Shown piece by piece: positions 49,665-60,480 of a DNA stretch of 64,000 nucleotides. Positions within the stretch are counted from its first letter, which is position 1. Every line of letters starts with the position of its first letter. The DNA is taken from positions 372,001-436,000 of the forward strand of contig NW_026570272.1 of NCBI RefSeq assembly GCF_019649055.1, read 5' to 3'. Source of the stretch: Paramacrobiotus metropolitanus. Taxonomy: Eukaryota; Tardigrada; Eutardigrada; Parachela; Macrobiotidae. A program made the position numbers and the translations under genes. The notes beneath the pieces were generated by a model. The model searched no databases and was not told where the DNA came from. It saw nothing but the letters and a program-made list of their open reading frames with translations.

Positions 49665-49890
49665 TAAACGAAAACGGTAGAGGAATAAATCGGCAAACTG
49701 AACGTATCAGATCGTCAGCACGACTGATCAGAAGGCGAGCAACAGAAAAATCGGGCCGTGTGCACGGCCGGCGGCAACATTAAACGTTCTCATGCGCAAC
49801 AAAGAAAGTGGGCCGAGCCGACGTTTAACAAAGCAGTACAGGGAATTTGCCACGAATTTAACTGCACTTAGCTTGCTAACTGTTCTTTAA
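49665..49890 (-). repeat. DIRS internal repeat A2
   Basis: It shares TAAACGAAAACGGTAGAGGA and GAGCCGACGTTTAACAAAGC plus the rest to CTGTTCTTTAA with A1 (53922-54071). About 90 bp in the middle are absent from A1, where only ~13 other bases stand. Confidence 0.85.
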
Positions 49891-50046
49891 ATTCTTGTGG
49901 AAATTCCGTACACTCGAGCGGCAGCGGAGTTGGGCGTTTGCGGGAAGAACGGGTCGACGGCGCGGCGGCATACGCGAGATCGAAGGTGCAGGTGATGACC
50001 TCACCGGTTCGAGTCTCCGATATCCCCACTTCCGCCCGACTGCCCC
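49888..50046 (-). repeat. DIRS internal repeat B1
   Basis: 159 bp, matching B2 and overlapping the end of A2 by 3 bp (TAA). It directly follows the recombinase stop (50054) on the minus strand. Confidence 0.85.
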
Positions 50047-50053
50047 AAACAAT

Positions 50054-50965
50054 CTATCCGGTCCGGTAAGGATTCAGTGGCACGGGTGGCCCAGCGTGGC
50101 GAATGTAGCGGGTGTAACAGTTGCTCCGCCAGCGTCCGGCCAGTTGGATGGCATGGTCAGGCACGTTATTGGCCGCGGCCGTAGTTGCCGCACCAATGCG
50201 GAAACTGTGCGTGCTGATCCGGTCTCTCCGGGTGATCCGTGAGAAGGCGAAAGAGGCACTTCTCCACGTCTGCCCTTGTCACGAACTTGCCGTCTTCGCG
50301 CTGCAACAGCGGCCGCTCGTTCGCAGGCTCGGGCACGCGAGCACGGTAATTCCGGTAAGCCTGCACGGGGCAGACTGAACGTCCAGTCGCCGTCAGCGCG
50401 ACAGAACTACCCTGCCCCGTCTGGTCCGTCTTTGTGAGCTTCAGCTGCACCGTTAGGCGGTGGCCAACATCCACTATGTCCCCCCATAACAAAGTCCGCC
50501 GTGGGTCAAAACGGTTAGTAGCGGCTGCTGTTATTTCTCCAATGCGGAAGAAGCCGAAGAACAGGAAAGTGAACGTCGTCCAGTACAGTGACTGTTCGTA
50601 CTCTGATATGCGGGCCACTCTCAAAGCGTCCTTCAGATATCGCATGTGCGCCAGTGTCACCGGGAGCCGCCGGTCTTTTGTGGCACTGCCAGACGGCGAT
50701 AGCCTTCCAGAGCCCTAAGAACGGTGTCGTTGTCCGTGGGGCTTGCTTCATTAAATTCACGGTGGCGATTCCGGATGCCGGCAAGGTAAACCGTGGCTGT
50801 CCGATAACATTTACTATCTGCGTATAATTTCGCTACAAATTCCGCAACAGTTGCCGGCTTAGCGGGCAGGGATGCCTCCGATCTAACCGCGCAATATTGC
50901 TGGAACTTGTTGAATGCAGCATTGTACGTGGCTCGGGTAGATTCAGCAATATGAGCCTGTAGCAA
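50054..50965 (-). pseudogene. DIRS tyrosine recombinase, frameshifted
   Basis: The N-terminal core-binding part reads STRATYNAAFNKFQQYCA and VYLAGIRNRHRE. The catalytic part contains FFGFFRIGEI, then HSFRIGAATTAA and GRWRSNCYTRYIR, with the nucleophile Tyr in the last motif; the Arg and His of the active site are present. Three reading frames are used, so frameshifts lie near 50660 and 50200. It would catalyse insertion of a circular DNA intermediate without target duplication. Confidence 0.82.
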
Positions 50966-50970
50966 CTCAT

Positions 50971-52970
50971 TCAGCTCTGGGGATGGCAGAGGGCTGCCCT
51001 GAGATCCGGAAAGATGTCGGGACAGTCCACCGGATGTAGCTCTGCCTGTGGCGCTAGTCGTCGGAAGCGGCTTTGCTGGAAACGAGAGAGCGCATCAGCT
51101 ATTTCATTATTAATTCCGGCAATATGCTTAAGCGTTAACGTCATGTTCGCGACTGCTGCGGCTTTAACTAAGCGACGCATGATATCCAGCACCCCGCGGT
51201 TAGTTGATCTGAGGTTTTCCCAAGCGTGCGTGGCGCCGGCATTGTCGCAATGGAAGACAACTTTCAAGCCGGCCAGCTTCTTTCCCCAGACGATCACGCT
51301 CAGCAGTATCGGTACCATCTCAAGATACTCAATGCACGGCTGCAGTTCAGTTATCCACAGTTGCCAGTGGAGCTGAAACCACGCCCCCTGACAATAAGCG
51401 CCGAGGCCATGTGTTGCTGAGGCGTCCGTGTACAGGTGCAGCACATCTGACCGCGTCCAGTCCGGCTGTAAAAAGGATGCGGTGCCGTTCCATGTCGGCA
51501 GAAACTCACGCCACCAGCCCAGATCCTTGTGAAAATCGGAGTTTAAGGGGATCATTTTGGTGTTCCGGTGAGTAGATAACAGCATGATCATCCGGCGAGT
51601 AAAAAGACGACTTGCTGGTACGCACTTCGATGCAAACTGCAGGACTCCGAGCAGACTTTGAAGCTGTTGCCGGGTGCAGAAACGCTGAGATGACCATTCT
51701 TCAAGAGCCGCTTGTATCTCATTTTGCTTTCCGGTTGGGAGACTAAGGGTTTGTCTCACAGAGTCGATCAGGATGCCCAAGAATATCAGCTGAGTAGCGG
51801 GTCCTTCGGTCTTGTCGTGCGCCAAAGGGACCCCCAGCTCACTGCATATTTGCGACATGGTGCTCATGCACGTGCTGCACTCGACACTGCCGGGCTTTCC
51901 GGCAAAAAATAATCATCCACGTAGTGAAGCATTGAGCTTAGACCGCTTCTTCTGCGCACTGCCCAGTCAATAATCTTTGCGAATTGCTCAAAGATGTAAG
52001 GAGAAGATCGTAGCCCAAACGGAAGTACCACGTCGAAGTAGTACTGTCCGTTCCAGCGATACCCGAGCAGATTCCAAAGATCGCGCCGCACCGGAATCAG
52101 GCGGAATGCTGACTTGACGTCCATTTTCGCCATCAACGCGCCCCGGCCCAAGCTGCTCAAGATGGCAACAGCATCGTCGACGGAGCAGTATTCCAACGGA
52201 AGCTTATTGACGTCAATGGCATCGTTCACGCTGTCCCCGGTGGGCTGCGATAAATCCATGATGACTCTTACAGTGCCGTCCTTCTTCAGCCGCGCACCGA
52301 GAGAATTCGTAACAAAGTGGGGTAAAGGTGGTGATAAGAACGGTCCGACGCTGTGACCTTTCTCCACTTCTTTCGTGATGTATTCAGTAACGGCGGCGTT
52401 GTGGGTCTTAGCGGTTGCCGCATTGGGAGTGTACCGTTCTTTCTGCGGTCCATCATAGAAAATATGCGCACCGTGTGCCAGCGTGTCCAGTATAAACGAC
52501 ACTACTGACGCATCAGGATACTCAGTGAGCAGTTCGGCGAAAGCGGTGGTGCGCAGTGGTGTAGTCGCTCTCGCCGGCACTGTCAGCTCAGGTACCAACT
52601 TTGGTGCAGTTAACTGCGCGGTGGTTCGACTCCCCGCATCGCGAACAGGAGTGTTGCCGGCCGGCCTTGCAAGGAGTGGTGCAGCCGCCGAAATTGAAGT
52701 TACGGCAGATTTCTCCGTCCGCGGCGGAAGCGGTCCGAAAGGGCTGCCCGTACCCCGGCTGTCCTTTACGCGGTAGCGGGCAGCTCTTAATAAAATGCCC
52801 AGGCATACCACAGTTGCGACACTTGTCGTCCGCTTTCCGGTTTTTATCTTGACGACTACCAGCATCTGTGCGTTCTTTTTCGTGACGTGGAGGAGCATCC
52901 GTGGTGTTGCGGAGCGGATTCTGGATGCAGTCGATGTATGTGTCCTCATGCTGATGCGCCCATAGTTCAT
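50971..52970 (-). pseudogene. DIRS reverse transcriptase and RNase H, frameshifted
   Basis: RT blocks: VTNSLGARLKKDGTVRVIMD, LMAKMDVKSAFRLIPVRR, VVLPFGLRSSPYIFEQFAK and the active-site YVDDYF. RNase H-type blocks: LHLYTDASATHGLGAY, LVFHCDN-like KVVFHCDNAGATHAW and HIAGINNEIADALSR. The frame changes at about 51905 in a run of six Ts just after YVDD, separating the two halves; this may be a real mutation or a homopolymer sequencing error. Confidence 0.85.
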
Positions 52971-53860
52971 ACTCCCGCGGGTGGCTGGTCATGAATGCAC
53001 GGAACTGCCTGTCGTACTCCGGCCAGTTTGCGGTCGGGACCCCACGCTCGGCATACGACGCAATAATAGCCAAATACTTGAAAAATTTAGCGCTTAACTG
53101 CGGGGCGACAGTGATGCGATATTCCGAGAACACAGAAAATGCACCTGCCCACGATGAAAAAGAATCAATGCTGATTTTACCGTCTTCCGGGGTAATGGTC
53201 ATCTTCCCATCCACAAAGCTTAGATTTGACTGCAATTTCTTGGGCTTTTCCACTCTGTTGCGTCGCAGCAGCAAGTCAAAATCCACGTATTCAGTGAGGT
53301 CCAGCAGTTTCTTCCGCAGCTTTTATCCGGTATGGCCGGGAGCTGGTGATTTGTCTGGTCCGAGACAAATGGCTGCGTAGAAGGTTGTCCCGAATGGCCA
53401 AACATATCGGGGCGGTTGCCATGGCGCTGCAGTACTGCACTGTCTTCTGGCAAGCTCTCATCGTCGCTACCCTGTTCGGAGGATGAGGTAACACTTTCCT
53501 TACCTCGCTTCCGACGCTTCGCCTTTTTTCCATTGTCTGCCTTGCTTGTGGAGTCCACCTGGTGCACGATTCTTCCGAAATCGTCGCCAAGCTGGATCCG
53601 CAAATTAGATGACGGCGAAAGCGGCCGGGCGGCCTGCGGTGGCTGGTTTTTACAATGGCAATCAACGAGTCCATCTGTTGCTGGTGTTTTTGCTGCTGCT
53701 GAAAAATGGACTGGAGAGTGGGCTCCAACAACTGAACTTCGGCAGGCTCAGGGCGAACGATGACGCTCTTCAAGCGCTTCGCGGGCGCTGTTCCACGAGG
53801 TTTTCCGACAGCACGACGCGGTTTCTTGGCTGTCTTCTTGCTTCTCGTGGATGGAGGCAT
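52588..53860 (-). pseudogene. DIRS gag-like protein, frameshifted
   Basis: A basic N-terminus (MPPSTRSKKTAKKPRRA) and a Gln-rich coiled segment, a capsid-like region (WAGAFSVFSEYRITVAPQLS, FKYLAIIASYAERG), then zinc knuckles: CRNCGMPGHFIKSC (CCHC) and CSRCGESNHRAVNC. Frames shift near 53620 and 53320. The 3' part overlaps the start of the RT frame. Confidence 0.78.
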
Positions 53861-53921
53861 CGTTAGTGGGTTTCACAAAGGAAATGAAAATCTGAATTGT
53901 AGACTTATCTAACTGTAGACT

Positions 53922-54071
53922 TAAACGAAAACGGTAGAGGAATAAATCGGCAAACTGAACGTATCAGATCGTCAGCACGACTCCGTGGCACCGTGGAGCC
54001 GACGTTTAACAAAGCAGTACAGGGAATTTGCCACGAATTTAACTGCACTTAGCTTGCTAACTGTTCTTTAA
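53922..54071 (-). repeat. DIRS terminal repeat A1
   Basis: Outer (5' on minus) repeat matching A2. Its edge is defined by CTGTTCTTTAA, after which the flanks differ. Confidence 0.85.
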
Positions 54072-54413
54072 CCGACAATCGCTCTGTCCTCGAATGGACA
54101 GCGCCACCGCGGTACAGTGCTGGTTCTCAGCAGTTACATTACGTGGGTAACGTGTATCTGGTGTTCCCTGCTAACAGCAGCACTATGTTCCAGTCTGACA
54201 ATCGCCCGTTAACCACAGCATCCGCCGGCACCGACTGCCGGTTCTACCGCCTCCCCGGACCTCGACGCCGGGCGCACGATGCGGGACAGTCCGCAAAACA
54301 ATCAGATGCTCTTCTGGAGCATTCACTCGACCTTCCTGTACGCGTCCGCGACACGCGCTGATCCTGACAATGTACGTGCTGCAATTCATGGTCCCGTTGC
54401 GATTCATTTCCGC
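54072..54413. other. Spacer with unassigned open frame
   Basis: GC-rich. One plus frame reads VYLVFPANSSTMFQSDNRPL, but no splice partner or homologue is visible, so I leave it unassigned. Confidence 0.4.
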
Positions 54414-55485
54414 TTAGCTCCCCCTGGCTTCCACGCGCAGCTGGGCTGACTGCACGACCCACTCATGGATGCCGACGTGCGGCCGGAACCAGCATTCCAT
54501 GGTGCCGGTGTCGGCCTGTGTGGCGTTCGGCAAGCGGAAGGTGAAGGGCGCGGTTTCTCCGGGCAGGTTGTTGCCAAACCGAGCAGCCTGGATCAGCTGC
54601 TGGCCCGTCCCACCCGGCGGCAGCCGTGACGCGTACACTTCCTCGGTAGGCGCCCACAGCACCCGTTGATTCAGCCGCCAGATGAAGTGCTGCTGCGGGA
54701 AGTTGTCCAGCACGGGCTGCGCCACCGGCAGCCGCACCGCGCACAGGAACTTGGCGGTGTCGCCTTCTTTGACGGTTTGTGGCGCCATGGGCGGGTCGAA
54801 GACGTCCGCGGCCGACATGACCTTTGGCCAGAGGCTGTAGCGCTGCAGGACGGGGTCGGCGCCGTATTGGTCGCGGACATCAGCGTCCAGACAGACCACG
54901 GCGCCGCTGGACTGCAGTGACACGTTGGCGATGCTAAAGGTCATGGTGTTGTTGTCGCGGCGGAAGGCGTACTGCTGTCCGTCGGATACCGGCAGCGGGT
55001 GACCTTTGGCGAAGACGGTGCGCTCTTGGTGCAACCAGGACAGACTCCGCCAGTCGCTGCCGGCCGGGACGCGGCAGGTGAAGGAGACGTTCCCGCCCAG
55101 TTGCGGACTCCGCACGATCCCCGCCGCACTCGCCGAAGCGTTGACCCCGGGGAAATGCAGCAGCACCCGGTCGTCCTGTCGTCGGTTATTCAGGCCGTCT
55201 TGCAGAATATCGCTCACTGCAAAGATCCCAACGTCATTTCGTCGTTTATTTAGGAAATCGAACGATCAGATTACATAATGGACGGTTGACTTTGATGCGG
55301 GAAGAACGTCCTGCCGGGCAGGCTGCGGAAGGTTGTAGCGTAGCTAGTAGGAAGAAAACTGTAGCAGTTACCAGCGCCAATCCAATGCTAACAGTCCGCA
55401 AAAATCGGCACGTGCGCAAGTATAGAGACCAAGTATCCCCGCTGCAGATACTACGATGCGGCATACTTGTACAGTTAAATTCCAT
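54414..55485 (-). CDS. Two-Ig-domain secreted or membrane-anchored protein
   Basis: Exons 55485-55275 and 55216-54414, 337 aa, with a 58-bp intron (GTAATC to TTTGCAG). Exon 1 has a strong hydrophobic segment (VSIGLALVTATVFFLLATL) about 40 residues in, either a late signal peptide or a type II anchor. Ig1: NVSFTCRVPAGSDW, the Trp-containing LSWLHQERTVF, and SSGAVVCLDADV supply the Cys pair and core Trp. Ig2: AKFLCAVRLPVAQP, QQHFIWRLNQRVLW and DTGTMECWFRPHVG. The canonical D.G.Y.C is altered to DTGTMEC in Ig2. The nearby pseudogene at 57518-58620 is a close copy of both Ig domains and has LRR-type sequence upstream, so the family may originally be LRR-Ig. Surface recognition or adhesion is plausible; function unknown. 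Confidence 0.75.
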
Positions 55486-56293
55486 TTCTACTTGAGGTAG
55501 CACCTATGAACTATGTAAATAAAAAACCAATTAAAACCTCCGTAAGTTTTTACCTTGCTAATGTAACGGTTAAACTGCTACAATCAGCATCTATCTTTGA
55601 AATTAGTTATTAATTAACTGGAAAAAGATTGCGCAGTTATATTTGTCGTCCAGCTACGTCGAAATTGTAACTTGTCCTTATGATTATTGTTGCCAGGCCA
55701 ACAGTAATCGCAGCTGCAGTTTCTGCGGAGGAAAAGTGTGACGGTAAAACCGGCATGTTGGTTGCCACTTGCCAGCACTAAGTTTGCACGGGAACAGAGC
55801 GCTTAATATAACGACAGTGGCACTGTTCACACTGACCTTTAGCTGTGTTAACAATCCATTACGTATAAGTATAACCTATCCTCTTCCTTTTCTCCCGATG
55901 GGAATTACGTCACGTTCTCATTAGGTGACCCCCTCCTCGAGACACACACACCTGCATGTAGAGCGACCGAAATTGGTGTCCAGACAACGAACACTAACAC
56001 AGTAATGTACGTTCCCAAGATGCACTGTATATTGTTTGCGATCCAGTGAAGCGAAAAAAAAACAGCGAAGACCTTCATCTACACAAATAACAAATTATTC
56101 TGAATAATTTCTTATATTATTGCTGCACAGATGTTCAAATAATTATTTTTAGACTCTTTTGATTTCGGCAGTGACCTGATTGTCCGTCGAGTCTGCCGAC
56201 AACACAACCATTGACAGAAGCTCAACACGTGGAACACACACCGCCCCTGTGCCTTAGTCGCCGCTGCCAGCCGGCTTGGATCAACTCTGCGGC
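55486..56293. other. Intergenic, no gene seen
   Basis: AT-rich spacer without supported features. Confidence 0.5.
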
Positions 56294-57133
56294 TCAAGCG
56301 AATGCCTCAGTGCTAACCATCCCCCACAAACCTGCACAACGTACAGCATTAGCGGTGCACGCAGTCCGAAGCGGAGCCGTTATCTGACCGATATAATATT
56401 AGGGAGTGTTCGTACGTACCTAACTGCAGATCACCGGTCCAGGCGCCGGACCAGGACAAGCCGTAGGCGCACCGGGCGTCCCGTGCAGGCCCTGGATGCG
56501 GCAGTTGGTGGGGTCCGCGCAGCTGAAGGACTGCCGGTCCGGCGTCCGGTGGATGTAGAAGTGGCAGACGAAGCTCAGGTCCGCGGCGACGGCGGTCGCC
56601 CCCGGTGTGGACGGCCGCAGCCGCTCGGCGAAACCGGCAGTGGCGATGCCTGCAGACAACGCACACACTACTCGGGTCAGTTCTCGACGCTCGGGTCAGT
56701 TCTCGACGTACCGCTTCTAGCGTAGTACGGGAGGCGGGTGAAGGGCGCGGGGGGACAGACGTAGCCGGAGAAGCTGCGGTCCTCCGGCAGCGGCACTTGG
56801 CCGCGTAGTGCGCCCGGACACCGCGCCATCTCCTGGCAGTAGGCTGTGGAGTCGCGCTGGTAGAAACTGGTAGGCCAGGTCCGCCGGCGCCGGTTTATGC
56901 TTTCTCCCGCCCACAATCACTGGCACCGGCGCAGTGATCAGGATGTCCAGTAAATACTGCGGCACATGCACGTCCTGCTGGACGCCGGATGTGGTGGTGG
57001 ATCGCGTCCCGTGCAGTCCGTATTGCGTCACCTGCACGTCCCGCTGGTCGCCGGTTGTGGCTGTGGATCCAGAGCAGGACGCGGCGGAGTCGGATAGGAT
57101 GAGGACGAGAGCGGTGTGGATTAGCCAAAGCAT
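56294..57133 (-). pseudogene. Frameshifted copy of the secreted Cys-rich gene at 23027
   Basis: Exon blocks 57133-56712, 56649-56420 and 56331-56294 match the intact gene's three exons and splice phases. The signal peptide (MLWLIHTALVLILS) and third exon (LWGMVSTEAFA) are conserved. Two frame breaks exist. In exon 1 the codon for the conserved Cys before FYQRD is shortened to a single T, and the frame changes there. In exon 2, after GLHGTPGA, one extra base puts the ending YGLSWSGAWTGDLQL in another frame. Splice sites are intact (GTACGT donors), so loss is recent or reflects assembly error. Confidence 0.75.
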
Positions 57134-57334
57134 GCTCGATTGCTGACTATATCTGTATACGTGGTTAGTGAACGCGCACATGCACTTGAGATATTCTAAG
57201 TGCAGCATTAACGGAGTCAACTTTGACGACGTCGGCCTTAAGTTTACAGAAGTTAGCGTCGGGTTAGTTGGTATCCTAGCAACGAGGAATTTGTTAAACG
57301 TGGACATAAAGGTCCGTACTATCAGACGACCATA

Positions 57335-57515
57335 CAATGTAGGACTAAATGGTCGCATAGCCCCATACCCAGCATTCTGTACGCAAGCGGTGCAGTGCAC
57401 TTGTACGAAACGGATATTTTGAACTCAGTCGTACAGTGCACTGCGCTGCATACGTACTGAATGTGGAGATGTTGGGTATGCGACCATTTCGTCCTAAGCT
57501 GTATTATTACACTAG
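57335..57515. repeat. Imperfect palindrome of about 180 bp
   Basis: The left arm (57335-57412) contains AAATGGTCGCATA and GCAGTGCACTTGTACGA. The right arm (57428-57515) contains their inverted copies (TCGTACAGTGCACTGC; TATGCGACCATTT). The centre is TTTTGAACTCA-like sequence. Probably a small foldback MITE; no clear target duplication. Confidence 0.65.
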
Positions 57516-57517
57516 GC

Positions 57518-58620
57518 TCAATGTCTTACACCACTGCCGACGTGCAGCCCGAACCAGCACTCGATGTTCCCGGCGTCAGCCATGCTTGCGCGCGGGAGAC
57601 GAAAGGCGAAGTGGGCCGACTGTCCGCGAAGGTTGAGAAACCACCGACCGAGACGGTCCGACGTTGGCCCGGCCACCGCGCACCGTACACTTCCTCCTCG
57701 AGCGTCCACAAAATACGATCGCTGAGCCGCTAGATAACGTGCTCCTTAAGCAAATTATCTAACCGGCAGCCGCAGCCGAGGTGGCGGCGTCGCCCTCCTT
57801 GCCGGTGTGAAGTCCCAACGGGTGGCTCGAAGACCTGCGTGACTTGCATGACCTTTGACCATACAGCGTAGCGCTGCAGGACGGGAGCCGTGCACCCTGA
57901 GGCGTCCAGACAAAGCACCGCTGGGCTGCAGCGACATGTTGGTGATGACAAAGGTCATGGTGACGTTGTCGCGGCGGAAGGCGTACTGCTGTCCGTCCGA
58001 CACCGGCAACAATTGACCTTTGGCGAAGACGGTGCGCTCTTGGTGCAGCCAGGATAGACGCTGCCAATCGCTGCCGACAGGGACGCGGCAGGTGGAGGAG
58101 ACGGTCTCGTTCTGTTGCGGGCTCCGCACGATTCCCGCCATACCCACTGCAAGTATTTTTTTCCGATTTTAAAATAAGTTTCGAAAATGTTAAAAATTTT
58201 CAAAATTACGGGAACGTGCTATGAATCTGAATTGAGTTGACTTTGGACTTTATGGCCAGGAAGCACTGCAGGGGAAAGGGCGGATCGTCCGGGGCCAGCC
58301 GGATGTTGAGGAGGCTCACTTGGGATATCTGCGAGCGAGCCGGCAGCGGGACGACGGTGGTGGGTGAGCAGCGGGGATGGGGATGATGCGCCGACGACGC
58401 CTCGCCCACGGTCAAGTCGTCGACGTCGCGGGGAATGGCGTTGGCGTTGTAGGATGCTGTGTCGCACTGGCAGCGCTGTCCATCCGGATCGGGATGACAG
58501 CCTGGCACAGCGTAGATGGACGAGTAGCCCGGGTAGTCCGAGTTGAATAAACTATAAGCGAACTGCGAACGAGCTGATGTAGCCACAGAACAGTGCGGCA
58601 CACAGCAGCGTCAGGGACAC
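57518..58620 (-). pseudogene. Broken LRR-Ig type gene
   Basis: On the minus strand, 58620-58206 holds a signal-like VSLTLLCAALFCGYISSFA in one frame. In another frame, GQRCQCDTASYNAN and VPLPARSQISQVSLLNIRLA match RCRCDKKAVSYN and VPLPRLPRVWRVGLFNIWVA of the plus-strand LRR gene at 59357. Then 58147-57518 holds a degraded copy of the two Ig domains of the 54414 gene: SDWQRLSWLHQERTVFAKG, VLQRYAVWSKVM and GNIECWFGLHVG, spread over three frames with part of Ig2 missing. At least three frameshifts; clearly not expressed as one protein. Confidence 0.75.
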
Positions 58621-59356
58621 GAAGTTGATAATAAGTAGTTTCTAAAACAGCGAGTGCACACCGTCAATCCGTGCCGCAGCGAATGAATGATTCGTCATGC
58701 CGGCAACGCTGTCGATGCACCAACCGGATGCTGCGACAGCTGGCCATTCAACGGTGATTTATACGGATTCCACGTGTGCAAGCTAGCGACGACGAAATAA
58801 CTGCTAATTATTTTTTAATTGCTTGACTGTTCTCGGCACTATTCGTCTGAACCGTTCTGCCCGCAAAGCAACGCGACCGTTGTGTTCAGTTCAAACGATG
58901 AATCAGCCAAAAAGCAGCCGAGAAAATACGATGATCAGAAAGACTACGGACTACGGTTGCACGCCAAGACACCTCGTCGGAATTTGAAATAATTATAAAC
59001 GTGACGTTGTTTCTTAAAGCTGCGGTTAACAGCTTACAGATAGTTACTTACAGATAGTTAATATCTTGCAGACTGATAATAAATTGGCTACCCAAATGCA
59101 GTAGTTACAGTAATTAATACAGTATGTTTTCCTTGCAGCTGGTACGCGCAGGCAAATAGCACTCGTGGCGGTTTTCTCGAAACCTGCTTTAGTGTTCGTG
59201 GAAGGTGGATAAATCATCATTCTGTCGTTCGTATCCGCATCATCAGACTTAAAGACAGCATTGTCGGGGTGGCGCCAGGCGCATTAATATTGTACCAACA
59301 GAGCGAGTAAAGTACTGACTCGCATCAGAAGCAATATCGTCAACAGTATTTCCATA
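58621..59356. other. Intergenic, divergent spacer
   Basis: It lies between the minus-strand pseudogene and the plus-strand LRR gene. No supported feature. Confidence 0.5.
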
Positions 59357-60019
59357 ATGCACTCTCTTCAGCAATCAATAATAACTATTGCGTTTTTCCT
59401 GCTGCCGATTATTTCAGCCAGCGAGCCGGTATCAGACGGTGGTTATCCGGGTCGCACGGACACCTGCTTCCGCTTCGTCTTGCCAGCCTGCAGTCCCGCC
59501 TCGGAGTGGTCGCGCTGCCGCTGCGACAAGAAAGCCGTCAGCTACAATGTCAGCCAGATTAACAGCAGTATCGGGTACCTGACAATCGGCTCGGATAGGC
59601 AGAACTGCGATGCTAGCTGCTTACTCAACACCTTCGTGCCGCTGCCCCGCTTGCCGCGTGTCTGGCGTGTGGGACTCTTCAACATCTGGGTAGCACCGGA
59701 TAATCAGCCGTTTCCTCTGCAGCGCTTCCTGGTCAATGTAAAAGCCCAAGTGACCTCGCTGCTGCTGTGGGATATTTATCTGCCGGTGTTAACGCGCGAC
59801 ACGCTGGCCGGCTTCGGACGGCTGGATTGCCTTAGTTTGCAACGCAACCAGCTGTCCAGCATCGCCCTGGACACTTTCCAAGCGTTGACGCCCTTGCCCT
59901 TGTCGGGAAATTTATCCGCACCGGCAGCAAAATTAAGTCGCGTCTCCATCAGCGAAAATAATCTGACACGTCTGGATTGGTCGGTGTGGAAGCCGCTGGC
60001 TGGCAGCTTGACGGTATGA
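59357..60019 (+). CDS. Secreted LRR protein, probably incomplete at the 3' end
   Basis: Open for 220 aa. A signal peptide (SIITIAFFLLPIISASEP), an N-terminal Cys-rich cap (CFRFVLPAC, RCRCDKK, NCDASCLL), then degenerate leucine-rich repeats (LLLWDIYLPVLTRDTLAGFG, LDCLSLQRNQLSSIALDTFQ, LSRVSISENNLTRLDWSVWK). The frame ends at GSLTV-stop, and the sequence there is ACG followed by GTATGA, a plausible 5' splice site at 60014. The real gene may therefore continue, but no downstream exon (more LRRs or an Ig domain) is visible before the minisatellite. The broken minus-strand copy at 58206-58620 links this N-terminus to Ig domains. Confidence 0.65.
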   Translation: MHSLQQSIITIAFFLLPIISASEPVSDGGYPGRTDTCFRFVLPACSPASEWSRCRCDKKAVSYNVSQINSSIGYLTIGSDRQNCDASCLLNTFVPLPRLPRVWRVGLFNIWVAPDNQPFPLQRFLVNVKAQVTSLLLWDIYLPVLTRDTLAGFGRLDCLSLQRNQLSSIALDTFQALTPLPLSGNLSAPAAKLSRVSISENNLTRLDWSVWKPLAGSLTV

Positions 60020-60480
60020 CGGAAAGCGTTTTCTTAAGAAAAGCAGCGGAAAGAAGACAGCATATATACTTTTGTACATATAGGTCATCAGTACATATAA
60101 TCCTTATATATGTATAAGGTATCATATATATATACAAGAAACAGCCTCGGCTTCGCCTCCGCGTTTCTTGGGTTCTAAACTCCTTGGCCCGTTTACGGAT
60201 TGTTAACTTAGAACGGATAAATCTGAAGAGCCCGATAACAAAAATTTTATAAAAAAATGGATGTTTTGGTTTCGTGCAGTCGAACGCAATTACTTTGACT
60301 TTACAGATCATTTTTTGTTAAATTTTCTTAGCGAAAGACCATCCGAATCTAATCACCCACGAGAGTATCACATTACAAACTAAAAGGACGCTAAGACTGG
60401 ACAGTGGTGCTAGATAGGTCACCCATTAAGAACTTAGCAGGCCCTGCTCTATTTTGCTCAGTAATATTGCAGTTTGGTCA
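60020..60480. other. Spacer, no gene seen
   Basis: AT-rich, with a TATATA palindromic tract (about 60100-60140) similar to one at 61650-61740. Confidence 0.5.

Larger units (their letters stand above)
49431..54071 (-). mobile_element. DIRS-order retrotransposon with split direct repeats (PAT/Ngaro-like), degenerate
   Basis: Minus-strand order: repeat A1 (54071-53922), gag-like region, RT and RNase H, tyrosine recombinase, repeat B1 (50046-49888), A2 (49890-49665), B2 (49589-49431). The A1-ORFs-B1-A2-B2 layout is diagnostic of PAT- and Ngaro-type DIRS elements, which integrate by a tyrosine recombinase instead of an integrase. B1 and B2 are both 159 bp and look identical, so insertion was fairly recent. 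A1 and A2 share their outer blocks but differ inside. Every reading frame carries at least one frameshift, so this copy appears inactive unless the assembly is at fault. Confidence 0.88.

Noticed and set aside
49431-50046. Possible tRNA gene in the DIRS repeats (GGTTCGAGTC)
   Set aside because: Only the B-box-like motif is present; no cloverleaf or A box could be drawn.
54143-54361. 72-aa plus frame next to the DIRS end
   Set aside because: A short island with no domain or exon partner; could be a relic, but cannot be supported.
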